NCBI GenBank assembly: GCA_029964075.1
Contig: CM057142.1
Location: forward strand, 34,164,392 to 34,228,391
Reading direction: 5' to 3'
From: Patiria pectinifera
Taxonomy: Eukaryota > Echinodermata > Asteroidea > Valvatida > Asterinidae
Length of the DNA: 64,000 bases
The notes beneath the pieces were generated by a model. The model was given only the letters and a program-made list of their open reading frames with translations. It had not been told where the DNA came from and searched no databases. Position 1 is the stretch's first letter. Each line of letters starts with the position of its first letter. The translations under genes and the position numbers were made by a program. Shown piece by piece: positions 1-10,759 of the stretch.

Positions 1-1040
1 GAGCAGCTCATTTGTGGAAACACATTTCATTGTGCAATGAAATGAAGACCACCACTGATTTTGTTACATGGAGTACACATCGAATAATCTCACTCATCAC
101 AAACAATCATTTCGTTTGGAAAATTCCTAAATGATATTTCGTTTGGTTGAACCGGGTGAAATAGAACGAACTTAAGTTCTCAACTGGAATATCACTCCGC
201 TACGCGGAGGTGGAAAGGAGTTGGAAGGTGGAATAAATAGAGAGGGATGAAAGGGTTGGCTTCATCTGCGCGCCAACGGGCAACGAGTTCACATACTAAT
301 TTAACAATTACTTTAATACAAATGCATGTGATGCTGAGAATGAAGAGCTTAACAAAATCCGTACTATTTGTGGGGTTGTCCAGAGTATTTTCTCCATGAG
401 TTTTTATTTCTGTTTTTTCACTTCGTGGATGTGCGGATTTTGTTGGGATGATATGCATAAGTAAATAAATCACAGGAGCCAATATCATGTTAAAACATCT
501 TGGTAGAATGTATTGAATATAATACTGATAAATAAACAAATAATAATGATGAGATGTACAAGGATAAAAATTATGGAAATGAAGGTCAATGATTAACTGC
601 TAAGTAAGCATGACCAAGAAACAGGTTTAAACATAGAAATGAAGATAGTATTAAAATGAAGGGTTGAGAGAATTGACTTAGAAGTTGCACAACCCTGCTT
701 AGAACTAAAGGTAATTAAAATTATTAATAGTTTGCTTTACAATGATATGTAATAAGAATTGTTGAATTATCTTAAAAATAATAATACTAAAAATAAACGG
801 GTAACACTGCAAAGCCTGTCGGTGACAAACCCAATGTTGTAAACACAAATTGGAGTGATGTGGAGGCTATTGAGAACATCGGAATGTCATATGAGAAGCT
901 TGCACTGCACCGGCGTGAAGTCAAACTGGATGATGATGCCTATAGCCGCCATGTCCAGTCAACTTTCTGAGATTCTGACGTAAGTTTCTAGCGGTCAATT
1001 TGATTAATTCGGTTATTTATCCATTCTCCATAAGTATCCA
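1..1040. other. No recognisable feature
   Basis: AT-rich sequence without a convincing coding region, RNA gene or clear repeat boundary. The short ORFs on the minus strand show no codon structure or recognisable protein motif. Confidence 0.4.
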
Positions 1041-1049
1041 CGGCAGGGG

Positions 1050-1480
1050 CGGCGGAACCGGGGGAGGAGGGCACCCCTCCCCCCAGATTTTCCAAGGCCA
1101 ACAAAAGTGCACCTCTCGCGGTTATAAAATGTACCCCCTCTAGATGAAAACAAAAGTCCCCCTCAAACACACACGTATGAGAGTATAATGATCGCGCTAC
1201 AAATAAAATGATCTCTAAACTGCCCCTCAAAAACCTAAGTGCCCCTCTCGCATTAACAAGATTGTGCACCTAATTCTCGAGATGGAAAACTACCCCTCCA
1301 AAGCACAATTTTATTAGTGCCCCTCTCGCAACATTAAAAGTGTGCCCCTCTCGTGGAAAACTGGCCTTTAAAAGTAATAGTGCTCCTCCTCACATGAATG
1401 AAATGGTCACTGAGCTGGCAATCAAAAGCAAAAGTGCCCCTCTCGCGAAAAAAGGTGGTCTCTCTACATAACTAGTCAAA
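1050..1480 (-). repeat. Dispersed repeat with iterated GAGAGGGGCAC word
   Basis: Read on the minus strand this stretch repeats the word GAGAGGGGCAC followed by a short T-rich spacer. The same arrangement, in the same order of spacers, occurs on the plus strand at about 60020-60330, so this is one family in opposite orientation. No coding potential is seen. The element class is unknown. Confidence 0.6.
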
Positions 1481-1559
1481 TTCATGGGCGGACCCAGAGA
1501 GGTTACTGCCGGGGGCGGAGGATGTGCGGTGTGCTGAAGGTCCAAGGACGGCCCCCCCC

Positions 1560-1780
1560 CAAAAAAAAACCCCTCACGAACCCAAATTGCTTATTTTAGT
1601 GACGTCACAAAAAAGGTAGCCACTTACACCACCATCTTTACACCAACATTGGTTAAAGTGGTCAGAAATTGCCTCAGATCGCACCACAGATCAGATCAGA
1701 GCATCTAAGATACATTGTTCTCCCGGGCCCTTAAGCGGACTCTCCCGGACCCTTAAGCGGACCGTGAATTTGTGGACCCC
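1560..1780 (-). repeat. Dispersed repeat containing GGGCCCGCTTAAGGG-type palindrome
   Basis: On the minus strand, variants of a GC-rich palindrome centred on GCTTAAGG are followed by a sequence containing TTAGATGCTCTG and GGTGCGATCTGAGGCAATT. The same order is found on the plus strand at about 24690-24790 and, more diverged, at 24960-25080, and on the minus strand near 55540-55660. The family is probably a non-autonomous element; its ends were not determined. Confidence 0.5.
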
Positions 1781-2865
1781 CTTTTTGGGGACCAATTTTT
1801 TTTGCTCCCCCTCCTCCCCCCAATAAAAAAAAATGTGTTCTGGATCCGCCATTGCGGAGGCCGAAGGGCTCTCACTTTCACACCGACGGAAGGTGTCCCT
1901 TTTTCTGGATGAGTGCCCCTCTTTGGTGTCCCCCCCCCCCCGATTGAAAAACGTTCCGCCCCCGCTGATCCACGGATTGTTCTTTTTGTTAAGTTTTTTT
2001 TTGGAAAGAATGTAGTATCCAGACGTCATTCTTTGGTTGAGTACAAAGTCTATGGAGAGTCGAGTGCATTTTCAAAGTATTTTCTAACTAAGTTGGAAAT
2101 GTTAATCACACCCAGATTCATGTCTTTTCTGATAAAAATTGCAATCTGACGCCACTTTTTTCTACATATATCATCTAAATAAAGGTCATTAATTGCAAAA
2201 ATGATGATAAGACATGAAACTGGGACTGAGAAACATTTCCAATTTTGTTAGAAATACAAAATTTTCTTGACTCTCCACAGACTTTGTACAGAATCGTGGA
2301 AGTGGCGTCATGTTGTAACATTTTTCCTGAATTTAAAAGATTTGAGTGTTCAGAAAGATTGTTTCATTCCTTCACTGAAGCACCTAATCATTGTCCCTAT
2401 CACCATTTCCCCATTGTGTACTATTACCTTGTCACAGTGCTGATTTTGACCCCTTTCATAGAGGCCATATTTGCTCAGTCATCCTCGGCAAGTGTAAAAT
2501 ACCATTGGAAAGAGGACATCCTGACCTTTTTCCGGGTAGGCATATACGTCCTTTTCTGAAATATTCAGTAGATTTGTGATACTTGTGCTATTTTAAGATG
2601 GGTAGTCACGTACTTTTTTAAGACACCACTGGACAACAGCTCAACATGAATTTGAGTATAACGGCACCATCACTCAGGAAATAGCGTGCGTTTTATTTGG
2701 GGAACTTTACTATATCATTATTCATTGTCTTTTAGACATTCAAGTGGAATTGAATGTTGCCCAAATTTGTAAAATCCATCGTAAGGCCTGCAACTCAGTA
2801 GTCTTCAATTTGAGCAGGAGGTCGGGGTCGGGGAATTGTTTCGTGTTCAGCCTAGAAATATTAGC

Positions 2866-4236
2866 TTATTTGTGACGAACTCTAAACTCCAGCGCCTCCT
2901 CGAGGCACTGCAAGCTCACTGGATCGTAGTCGTAGTAGAACTTATTGGCAAATAGATGCGGTTGCTGTTGAACATAGTGTATATCTCCGATTGTGAAGAC
3001 GCAGACCCTACGGACGTATTTGCCTCGACATTTACGTGGGTACGCTCTCGTGTACCAAAGGACATAACGGACTCTGAACGGTCTGATTTGTGGGCCTGCT
3101 CTGTAATTTCCTCCTGGAACGTCCGGTGCCCGTTGAAGAGTAGCCCAGTAAGTTTCCTCCGGCGAGTGCGTGTTCCTGGTCCAATCTAGAAAATCTATGG
3201 CGACTGGATCACTTAAGATGTAGCGGACGAAGTCTCTGGTGACAGCGTAGTAAGCTGAACCAGAGTATAACTTGAGTTGATGTGGCGCAGGACCATTTCT
3301 ACTTTTAGTTCTGACGAGGAATTTGTTTCGCACAATGAATTTAAACTCAGTTCTTCTACTCTTACGCTTGTCTGGGACAGACGATTGGATATCGTTCTGG
3401 CCGTTGTGCACATTCAACTGCCTGACAATCTCCAGGTTTGTCCTCAAGGGGAAGTCTTGCCCACATAGGTTCATCACGTATCTCCACGGGTGGCCAGATG
3501 CGGGTCGACCAGTCAGATCCTTCATGCAGTTGATATTCGTCAACAACTGAGTGAAGCCGGCGTACACAACATCTTCAAGTTTAGAAGCTATGAACACATT
3601 ATCGAAGCAGTTTGCGAGGCCGGCTATTGCTTGATGGAATTCCCTGGGTGATTTTGAATCCGGGTGAAGACAGTATACGTTCTGCGGCTGATAAATCGCC
3701 CTCAATAGTCTCTCCACCTGGGCCGCTCCCGTATGAACCACAAGGATATATGCCAACGGGAAACCTGCCTCTTCATCCGAGTTGGGTGTCGTAGGATACC
3801 CTCTCTGTTTCTTGTATAATGTACAGTCATTCGTCCACGTCACCACTTTGCTATCCGAAGGCATCAATGATTGTTCCTGTTGCTCCTGCTGCAATTGTTT
3901 GCGAACACTCGTGATAACTCTTTCACTTCCGGCAAAAATGGCAGAGCAGCTGACATTCCAGCGCCTGTGATACTGTGGATTCGTTGGGAGTTTACCGAGG
4001 GTGTCACTGAAGAACGATCTGGCTGTGTCGCCTGTCTGAATCACATGGGTTCTTATTGCATCCTCCACTGGAGGACCGTCCGTGGAGTTCTTGCGGCGTG
4101 CTAGCGGTTGTGGAATCACCAGACGGATATCACTTAGGCCTGCATGGTAAAATGCGAAACAATAGACCAGCAGTAGTAGTCCAAGAATGACGACGCCACA
4201 TATTTTCCGACACGTAATCAGTTCAAGCTTTTTCAT
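2866..4236 (-). CDS. gcnt-like: Core-2 type beta-1,6-N-acetylglucosaminyltransferase-like protein, copy A
   Basis: A 456-residue single-exon ORF. Family knowledge: GCNT enzymes are Golgi type II membrane proteins that transfer GlcNAc from UDP-GlcNAc in beta-1,6 linkage to make O-glycan or I branches. Seen here: a short basic cytoplasmic tail, a transmembrane anchor at about residues 11-31, a stem, then the Branch domain from FPLAYILVVH (about 159) through YCLHPDSKS, NLCGQDFP, SGSAYYAVTRDF, PEETYWATLQR and HLFANKF near 430. The glutamate in PEETYW aligns with the catalytic-base position in vertebrate GCNT1. Several conserved cysteines are present and the C terminus is complete. The start is the Met just before the anchor; the upstream in-frame extension present in copy C is out of frame here because of a 2 bp difference. 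GCNT1, 3 and 4 cannot be told apart by eye. Confidence 0.9.
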   Translation of the reverse strand: MKKLELITCRKICGVVILGLLLLVYCFAFYHAGLSDIRLVIPQPLARRKNSTDGPPVEDAIRTHVIQTGDTARSFFSDTLGKLPTNPQYHRRWNVSCSAIFAGSERVITSVRKQLQQEQQEQSLMPSDSKVVTWTNDCTLYKKQRGYPTTPNSDEEAGFPLAYILVVHTGAAQVERLLRAIYQPQNVYCLHPDSKSPREFHQAIAGLANCFDNVFIASKLEDVVYAGFTQLLTNINCMKDLTGRPASGHPWRYVMNLCGQDFPLRTNLEIVRQLNVHNGQNDIQSSVPDKRKSRRTEFKFIVRNKFLVRTKSRNGPAPHQLKLYSGSAYYAVTRDFVRYILSDPVAIDFLDWTRNTHSPEETYWATLQRAPDVPGGNYRAGPQIRPFRVRYVLWYTRAYPRKCRGKYVRRVCVFTIGDIHYVQQQPHLFANKFYYDYDPVSLQCLEEALEFRVRHK

Positions 4237-4767
4237 CTTACAACTCGATCCTGTCCTTAATTTGTCTCTGAAAGACGGGATGAAAGTTCATTTTGGTCAA
4301 CAAATTCTAAAGTAGACCTCTCTATCACTTTAGGGTCGGTTTCTGGCTGGAGTTGGGGGGAAGCCGTCGCGTCCCGATCGCGAAACGCGATTTGGAAATA
4401 TCCGCCGGGTTTTTTTCCCCACTGATGGCGTGTGCCCTATTTGTTGACCCTTATTGGACACTTGCTTTTATAAGGAATTGTATGCAGTCAGCAATCACAT
4501 AGAAAACACAGTTGATTGACCATCAACCAGCACGTTTTCAGGCTATAGAAAAAACATGTTCAACCGTGTCCACTGGGTCAGGTCGTGTTGCTAATATAAT
4601 GCATATTGTCGTTTAGGTAGCCTTGAAATAACTTTGTTCCATAGTGAAAGAAGTTGTCATTTAAAGCTTTCAATTCACATCAATTATATGCACACATACA
4701 TGTACACTTGTATTAACCCCCTAGAAAAATAGGCCAGCAGAGTAAGCGAAACAAAATGCAGTGACCC

Positions 4768-4858
4768 TTTGTTTGTTTGTTGGGATGTTTGTTTGTTTGT
4801 TTGGTTTTCAGGGGTGTTGGGGTTGTTTGTTTGCATGTTTGGTGGGCTGTTTTTTGTT
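4768..4858. repeat. (TTTG)n microsatellite-like tract in copy A
   Basis: Interrupted runs of TTTG with GGG-rich breaks. The homologous tract in copy C is at about 12650-12715; in copy B this part of the unit is deleted. Confidence 0.7.
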
Positions 4859-5433
4859 TCGTTGATGTTTTGACCCTGTGTGGAACAAAAGGGGAAAAAA
4901 GTATAAAGGGGTCAAAAGTAACAATGACACCATGATCACTCAAGCAGTAGATCTGATGGTGTGCAGCACAACCCTGAATCATCAGTTTCCAGATTTTCAA
5001 TTATTACAATTCATGTTTAATTTTGCAATTGATTGTATACACTTCACACATTTTTTACATCGAGAAAACGGGTGAACTTAGGAGTTTGCTTATATTCTTG
5101 TACACTGCGTAAATGGCCGGTAGGCCTACCAAGTCCAGCAAAAGCTGCTTTCCAGGGTTTGAACTCACATCCGTGGGGATCGTGTACATAGAACGTGATG
5201 ACTTATAGCATCCTGTTATACAAACTAAACAAATGGAAAATGTTAAAATGTTAAAACTCAGAAATAAATTCTACCTTCTACCTTATACAGGTTTTGTGGA
5301 AACAGAGGTTGATCTGTGATGAACTTACAATTCCTAAATGTGCCACATCACTGCAAAGCCAATAAATGGTCTTGTCCACAATTTCCTAAGCGGTAAAGTC
5401 TGTCACGAGCCAATGTAGCCCATCATGTCGGTG

Positions 5434-5563
5434 CACTGCAAAAACTGTAGTGTTAATTTAACACTATTCGGTATGTATATAGGACAACACCAGTAAAATG
5501 TAACACCAGATGGTCCTATATAGATACCAATGGTGTAAATTTAACACTTCAGTTTTTGCAGTG
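5434..5563. mobile_element. 130 bp inverted-repeat MITE, unit A
   Basis: Begins CACTGCAAAAACTGTAG and ends with the near-perfect inverse, CAGTTTTTGCAGTG. The inner part, with two matching TATATAGGA words in inverse relation, is also an imperfect palindrome, so the whole element can fold back. Copies with the same ends lie at 8753-8882 and 13314-13443, in the same place of each tandem unit, so the insertion predates the triplication. Superfamily not determined. Confidence 0.75.
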
Positions 5564-5795
5564 TGTTTATCTCTGGTTTCCGGGCATGAAACGATTGAGA
5601 ATATTTCTAACCCTAAACCCCCCGGATGGGATACCTGTCCATCGCAGGTTACTCCCCAGCTAATGCTGGTACCCATTTATACTCCTGGGTGGAGAGAGGC
5701 CAGGATATGGCCAGCAGCTGGATTCGAACCCCTGACCCTCTGATCACAAGTCACAAACCCTAACCACTAGGCCACACTTCCATAAAGGCCAAGTA
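5564..5795 (-). mobile_element. tRNA-derived SINE, unit A
   Basis: On the minus strand a tRNA-like head carries a good pol III A box (TGGCCTAGTGG, plus positions 5764-5774) and a consensus B box (GGTTCGAATCC, 5720-5730). It is followed by a core containing CTCTCTCCACCCAGGAGTAT, shared by SINEs of several invertebrate phyla. Matching copies lie in units B and C. Confidence 0.75.
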
Positions 5796-7220
5796 AAAAA
5801 ATAAACCGAGTTTCTTGTCCCTGTCCGCTTCCTTTTTTTCTCGTCCACCTCTTTTTTTTATTCATACATTTGCAATATATTTTGTCAATATATTGTCTTT
5901 TTATTTGTTTCCAACATAGACTGGAGCTGTGTATAGAAAGAGTGATGGCTCTTTTGTATCAGCAAGAGTAAAGAAAACGGAAAAATCCATCTGTAATCTT
6001 GGAAAATCTGCCATTTTAGGCAAAAACAGGTGGGCTGCCTCCTTTATTTTCAAAAACACTGAAAATTAATCGTGCCAAATCCACACAAAGCAAGTATGCT
6101 TCGATTGTTCTGTTTCCTCCAAAATACTACGACCATTAAGCTGAACATAAGCTCAAGTTATGCTACTGCTGAAACCATTTGAACACCGTGTGCTAAATGT
6201 TCAGTGAAATGGGTAAAAAGGCTTCTCCTGTGATCGATAGATTAGTTCAAATCAGATGAGTGCCCCTTGTTGGTGTTGCCCCCCAGCCCAGATTGAAAAG
6301 CATTCCTACACCCCTGATCCACGGATTGTCCTTTTTGTTAAGTTTTTTTGGAAATAATGTAGTATCCAGACGCCATTTTTTGGTTGTGTACAAAGTCTAT
6401 GGAGAGTCGAGTGCATTTCAAAGTATTTTCTAACAAAGTTGGAAATGTCAGTCCCAGATTTATGTCTTTTCGGAAAAAATTTGCATCCTGACGCCACTTA
6501 TTTTCTTCATACATCATCTCAATGAAGGTCATTAATTGCAAAAATGATGATTAGACATGAAACTGGGACTGAGAAACATTTCCAATTTTGTAAGGAAATA
6601 CTTACAAAAATTTCCTGACTCTCCACAGACTTTGTACATAATCGTGGAAGTGGCGTCAGGTTGCAACATTTTTTCCTGAATTTAAACGATTTGAGTGATC
6701 AGAAAGATTGTTTCATTCCTTCACTGAAGCACCTAATCATTGTCCCTATCACCATTTCCCCATTGTGTACTATTACCTTGTCACAGTGCTGATTTTGACC
6801 CCTTTCATAGAGGCCATATTTGCTCAGTCATCCTTGGCAAGTGTAAAATACCATTGGATAGAGGACATCCTGACCTTTTTCCGGATAGGTATATACATCC
6901 TTTTCTGAAATAGTTAGTAGATTTGTGATACTTGTGCTATTTTAAGATGGGTAGTCACTAGTCATGTACTTTTTAAAGACACCATTGGATAACGGCTCAA
7001 CATGAATCGAGTAACGGCACCATCAGTTGTCAGGAAATAGCGTGCTTTTATATTTGGGGAACTTAACTATTTTATTTCTCAGTCTTTTAGACATTTAAGT
7101 AGAATTGAATGTTGCCCAAATTTGTAAAATCCATCGTAAGGCCTGCAACTCAGTAGTCTTCAATTTGAGCAGGAGGTCAGGGTCGGGGAATTGTTTCATG
7201 TTCAGCCTAGAAATCATAGC

Positions 7221-7775
7221 TCATTTGTGACGAACTCTAAACTCCAGCGCCTCCTCGAGGCACTGCAAGCTCACTGGATCGTAGTCGTAGTAGAACTTAT
7301 TGGCAAATAGATGTGGTTGCTGTTGAACATAGTGTATATCTCCGATTGTGAAGATGCAGACCCTACGGACGTATTTGCCTCGACATTTACGTGGGTACGC
7401 TCTCGTATACCAAAGGACATAACGGACTCTGAACGGTCTGATTTGTAGGCCTGCTCTGTAATTCCCTCCTGGAACGCCCGGTGCCCGTTGAAGAGTAGCC
7501 CAGTAAGTTTCCTCCGGCATGTGCGTGTTTCTGGTCCAATCTAGAAAATCTATGGCGACTGGATCACTTAAGATGTAGCGGACGAAGTCTCTGGTGACAG
7601 CGTAGTAAGCTGAACCACTGTACAACTTGAGTTGGTGTGGAGCAGGACCATTTCTACTTTTAGTTCTGACGATCGATTTGTTTCGCACGATGAATTTAAA
7701 CTCCGTTCTTCTACTCTTAAGCTTGTCTGGGACAGACGATCCGATATCGTTCTGGCCGTTGTGAGCCTTTAACTA
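7221..7775 (-). pseudogene. gcnt-like: GCNT-like gene copy B, 5'-truncated
   Basis: Only the C-terminal part of the transferase remains: SGSAYYAVTRDF, PEETYWATLQR and the HLFANKF end are intact through the normal stop. Homology stops at about 7775, inside the stretch that reads RQLKALNGQND in copy C, where an in-frame TAG occurs. The membrane anchor, stem and first half of the Branch domain are absent, including the conserved FPLAY and YCLHPDSKS segments. The retained part shares several replacements with copy C rather than A, for example HMPEETYW and APGVPGG. An in-frame Met allows a 155-residue ORF, but such a fragment should be inactive. Confidence 0.88.
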
Positions 7776-7807
7776 CGAAAGCCCTGTAGTGCCATCAAGT
7801 ATATATT

Positions 7808-8380
7808 TTGTCCAAGTTCGTTTTTACGAGATTTTTTTTCTCGAAGTTCGTTTTTACGAGATTTTTTTTCTCGAAGTTGTTTTTATGAGATACATTTTCT
7901 CGAAGTTCGTTTTTATGAGATATATTTTTCCCAAAGTTCGTTTTTACGAGATTTTTTTCCTCGAAGTTCGTTTTTACGGGATTTTTTTTCTCGAAGTTCG
8001 TTTTTATGAGATACATTTTCTCGAAGTTCGTTTTTATGAGATATATTTTTCCCAAAGTTCGTTTTTACGAGATTTTTTTTCTCGAAGTTCGTTTTTACGA
8101 GATTTTTTTTCTCGAAGTTCGTTTTTATGAGATACATTTTCTCGAAGTTCGTTTTTATGAGATACATTTTCTCGAAGTTCGTTTTTATGAGATATATTTT
8201 TCCCAAAGTTCGTTTTTACGAGATTTTTTTTCTCGAAGTTCGTTTTTACGAGATTTTTTTTCTCGAAGTTCGTTTTTATGAGATACATTTTCTTGAAGTT
8301 CGTTTTTATGAGATACATTTTCTCGAAGTTCGTTTTTATGAGATACATTTTCTCGAAGTTCGTTTTTATGAGATACATCG
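7808..8380. repeat. 29-30 bp minisatellite with higher-order pattern, 19 units
   Basis: Nineteen units share the word AAGTTCGTTTTTA. Three variants alternate: A (ACGAGATTTTTTTTCTCG), B (ATGAGATACATTTTCTCG) and C (ATGAGATATATTTTTCCCA). Their order is AABC AABC AABBC AABBB plus a terminal partial unit, so it is a higher-order repeat with an expanding B class. The long ORFs on both strands across it are a by-product of unit length near a multiple of three. It lies exactly where the 5' part of GCNT copy B is missing. Confidence 0.92.
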
Positions 8381-8752
8381 AGAAAACGGGTGAACCTAGG
8401 AGTTTGCTTATATTCTTGTACACTGCGTAAATGGCCGGTAGGCCTACCCAGTCCAGCAAAAGCTGCTTTCCAGGGTTTGAACTCACATCCATGGGAATCG
8501 TGTACATAGAACGTAATGACTTATAGCATCCTGTTATACAAACTAAACAAATGGAAGATTTTAAAGTGTTGAACTCACAAATAAATTCCACCTTCTACCT
8601 TATAAAGGTTTTGTGGAAACAGAGGTTGTATCTGTGATGAACTTACAATTCCTAAAATGTGCCACATCACTGCAAAGCCAATAAATGGTCTTGTCCACAA
8701 TTTCCTAAGCGGTAAAGTCTGTCACGAGCCAATGTAGCCCATCATGTCGGTG

Positions 8753-8882
8753 CACTGCAAAAATTGTAGTGTTAATTTAAAACCATTCGGTATGTATATA
8801 GGACAACACGAGTAGAATTTAACACCAGATGGTCCTATATAGATACCAATGTTGTAAATTTAACACTCCAGTTTTTGCAGTG
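8753..8882. mobile_element. 130 bp inverted-repeat MITE, unit B
   Basis: Same CACTGCAAAAA termini and length as the copies in units A and C, at the homologous position. Confidence 0.75.
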
Positions 8883-9120
8883 TGTTTATCTCTGGTTTCC
8901 TGGGCATAAAAACGATTGAGAATATTTCTAACCCTAATACCCCCCGGATGGGATGCCAGTCCATCGCAGGGTACTCCCCAGCTTATGCTGGTACCCATTT
9001 ATACTCCTGGGTGGAGAGAGGCCAGGATATGGCCAGCAGCTGGATTCGAACCCCTGACCCTCTGATCACGAGTCACAAACCCTAACCACTTGGCCACACT
9101 TCCATAAAGGCCAAGTAAAA
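8883..9120 (-). mobile_element. tRNA-derived SINE, unit B
   Basis: Minus-strand head with B box GGTTCGAATCC and the CTCTCTCCACCCAGGAGTAT core. The A box has one change (CAAGTGG for CTAGTGG) relative to units A and C. Confidence 0.72.
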
Positions 9121-10421
9121 AAATAAACCAAGTTTCTTGCCCTTGTCTGTTTTCTTTTTTACTCGTCCACCTCTTTTTTTTATTCATATATTTGCAATAA
9201 AGTTTGCAAATTTGGTGAATATATTGTGTTTTTTTTTGTTTCCAACATAACTGGAGCTATGTAGAAAGGGTTACGGCTCCTTTGTATCAGCAAAAAAGCC
9301 AAGAAAACGGAAGAATCCATCTGTCATCTTGGAAAAGCTGCCATTTTAGGCAAAGAAAAAGGTGGGCTGCCTCCTTCAATATTTTCAAAAACACTGAAAA
9401 TGCCAAATCCACACAAAGCAAGTATGCTTCGATTGTTCCGTTTCTTCCAAAATGCTACAACCATTAAGCTGAACATAAGCTCGTTAGGCTACTGCTGAAA
9501 CTATTTGAACACCGTGTGCTAAATTTTCAGTGAAATGGGTGAAAAGGCTTCTCCACTGATCGATAGATAAGTTCAAATCACAACAATAAAGTTAATCATA
9601 ACTTTTTCTGGATGAGTGCCCCTTGTTGGTGTTGCCCCCCAGCCCAGATTGAAAAGCATTCCGCCACCCCTGATCCACGGATTGTCCTTTTTGTTGAGTT
9701 TTTTTTGGAAAGAATGAAGTATCCAGACGCCATTTTTTTGGTTGTGTACAAAGTCTATGAAGAATCGAGTGCATTTTCAAGTATTTTCTAACAAAGTTGG
9801 AAATGTCAGTCCCAGATTCATGTCTTTTCGGAAATATTTTGCATCCTGACGCCACTTTTTTTCTTCATACATCATCTCAATGAAGGTCATTAATTGCAAA
9901 AATGATGATTAGACATGAAACTGGGACTGAGAAACATTTCCAATTTTGTAAGGAAATACTTACAAAAATTTCCTGACTCTCCACAGACTTTGTACATAAT
10001 CGTGGAAGTGGCGTCATGTTGTAACATTTTTCCTGAATTTAAAAGATTTGAGTGATCAGAAAGATTGTTTCATTCCTTCACTGAAGCACCTAATCATTGT
10101 CCCTATCACCATTTCCCCATTGTGTACTATTACCTTGTCACAGTGCTGATTTTGACCCCTTTCAAAGAGGCCATATATTTGCTCAGTCATCCTTGGCAAG
10201 TGTAAAATACCATTGGATAGAGGACATCCTGACCTTTTCCCGGATAGGCATATACGTCTTTTTCTGAAATATTCAGTAGATTTGTGATACTTGTGCTATT
10301 TTAAGATGGATAGTCACGTACTTTTTTAAGACACCACTGGATAACAGCTCAACATGAATTTGAGTATAACGGCACCATTACTCAGGAAAAAGCCTGCGTT
10401 TATATTTGGGGAACTTTACTA

Positions 10422-10604
10422 CAGTCGAGTCGCGTTAATACAAACTCGTTGGGACCTAGCCAATTTGTTTGTTATATCAGAATTTTGTATTAAGAGGAAC
10501 ATCAGTCCCATTCATTGTGCACATAAATGCACAGTCGGGACTAAGGCTGTTTGTTATAACCAGAATTTTGTATTAACAGAGTTTGTACTAACGAGAGTCG
10601 ACTG
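10422..10604. mobile_element. pogo/Tigger-like MITE, 183 bp, only in unit C
   Basis: Ends are CAGTCGAGTCGCGTTAATAC and the inverse GTACTAACGAGAGTCGACTG, flanked by TA on both sides (10420-10421 and 10605-10606). Unit A carries the uninterrupted site ACTTTACTATATCATT near 2710 with a single TA. The TA duplication and CAGTCGA end fit the pogo branch of Tc1/mariner elements. No transposase is encoded. Confidence 0.85.
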
Positions 10605-10759
10605 TATATCATTTCTCATTGTCTTTTAGACATTCAAGTGGAATTGAATGTAGCCCAAATTTGTAAAATCCATCGTAAGGCCTGCAACTCAGTAGTCTTC
10701 AATTTGAGCAGGAGGTCGGGGTCGAGGAATTGTTTAGTGTTCAGCCTAGAAATCTTAGC

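Larger units (their letters stand above)
1900..6250. repeat. Tandem unit copy A of a ~4.3 kb triplication
   Basis: The unit begins near a CTGGATGAGTGCCCCT word and contains, in order, a non-coding leader, the minus-strand GCNT-like gene, a (TTTG)n tract, a 130 bp MITE and a minus-strand tRNA SINE. The same order recurs at about 6251-9597 and 9598-14170 with high similarity by eye over most of the length. Boundaries are approximate. Confidence 0.85.
6251..9597. repeat. Tandem unit copy B, internally deleted
   Basis: Colinear with units A and C except that sequence corresponding to about 11312-12938 of unit C is missing and replaced by about 600 bp that is mostly minisatellite. The junctions are near 7775 and 8376. 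Confidence 0.85.

Noticed and set aside
2956..4104. Plus-strand ORFs opposite the GCNT-like gene
   Set aside because: Antisense shadows of a well-supported coding region.
7808..8380. CRISPR-like array
   Set aside because: Units abut directly without unique spacers and the genome is eukaryotic; it is a minisatellite.
7795..8591. Long ORFs on both strands encoding KTNFEKKNLV-like repeats
   Set aside because: They are the minisatellite read through; no start context, no homology, and both strands are equally open because unit length is near 30.
10354..10629. 91-codon plus-strand ORF
   Set aside because: Mostly composed of the pogo-like MITE.
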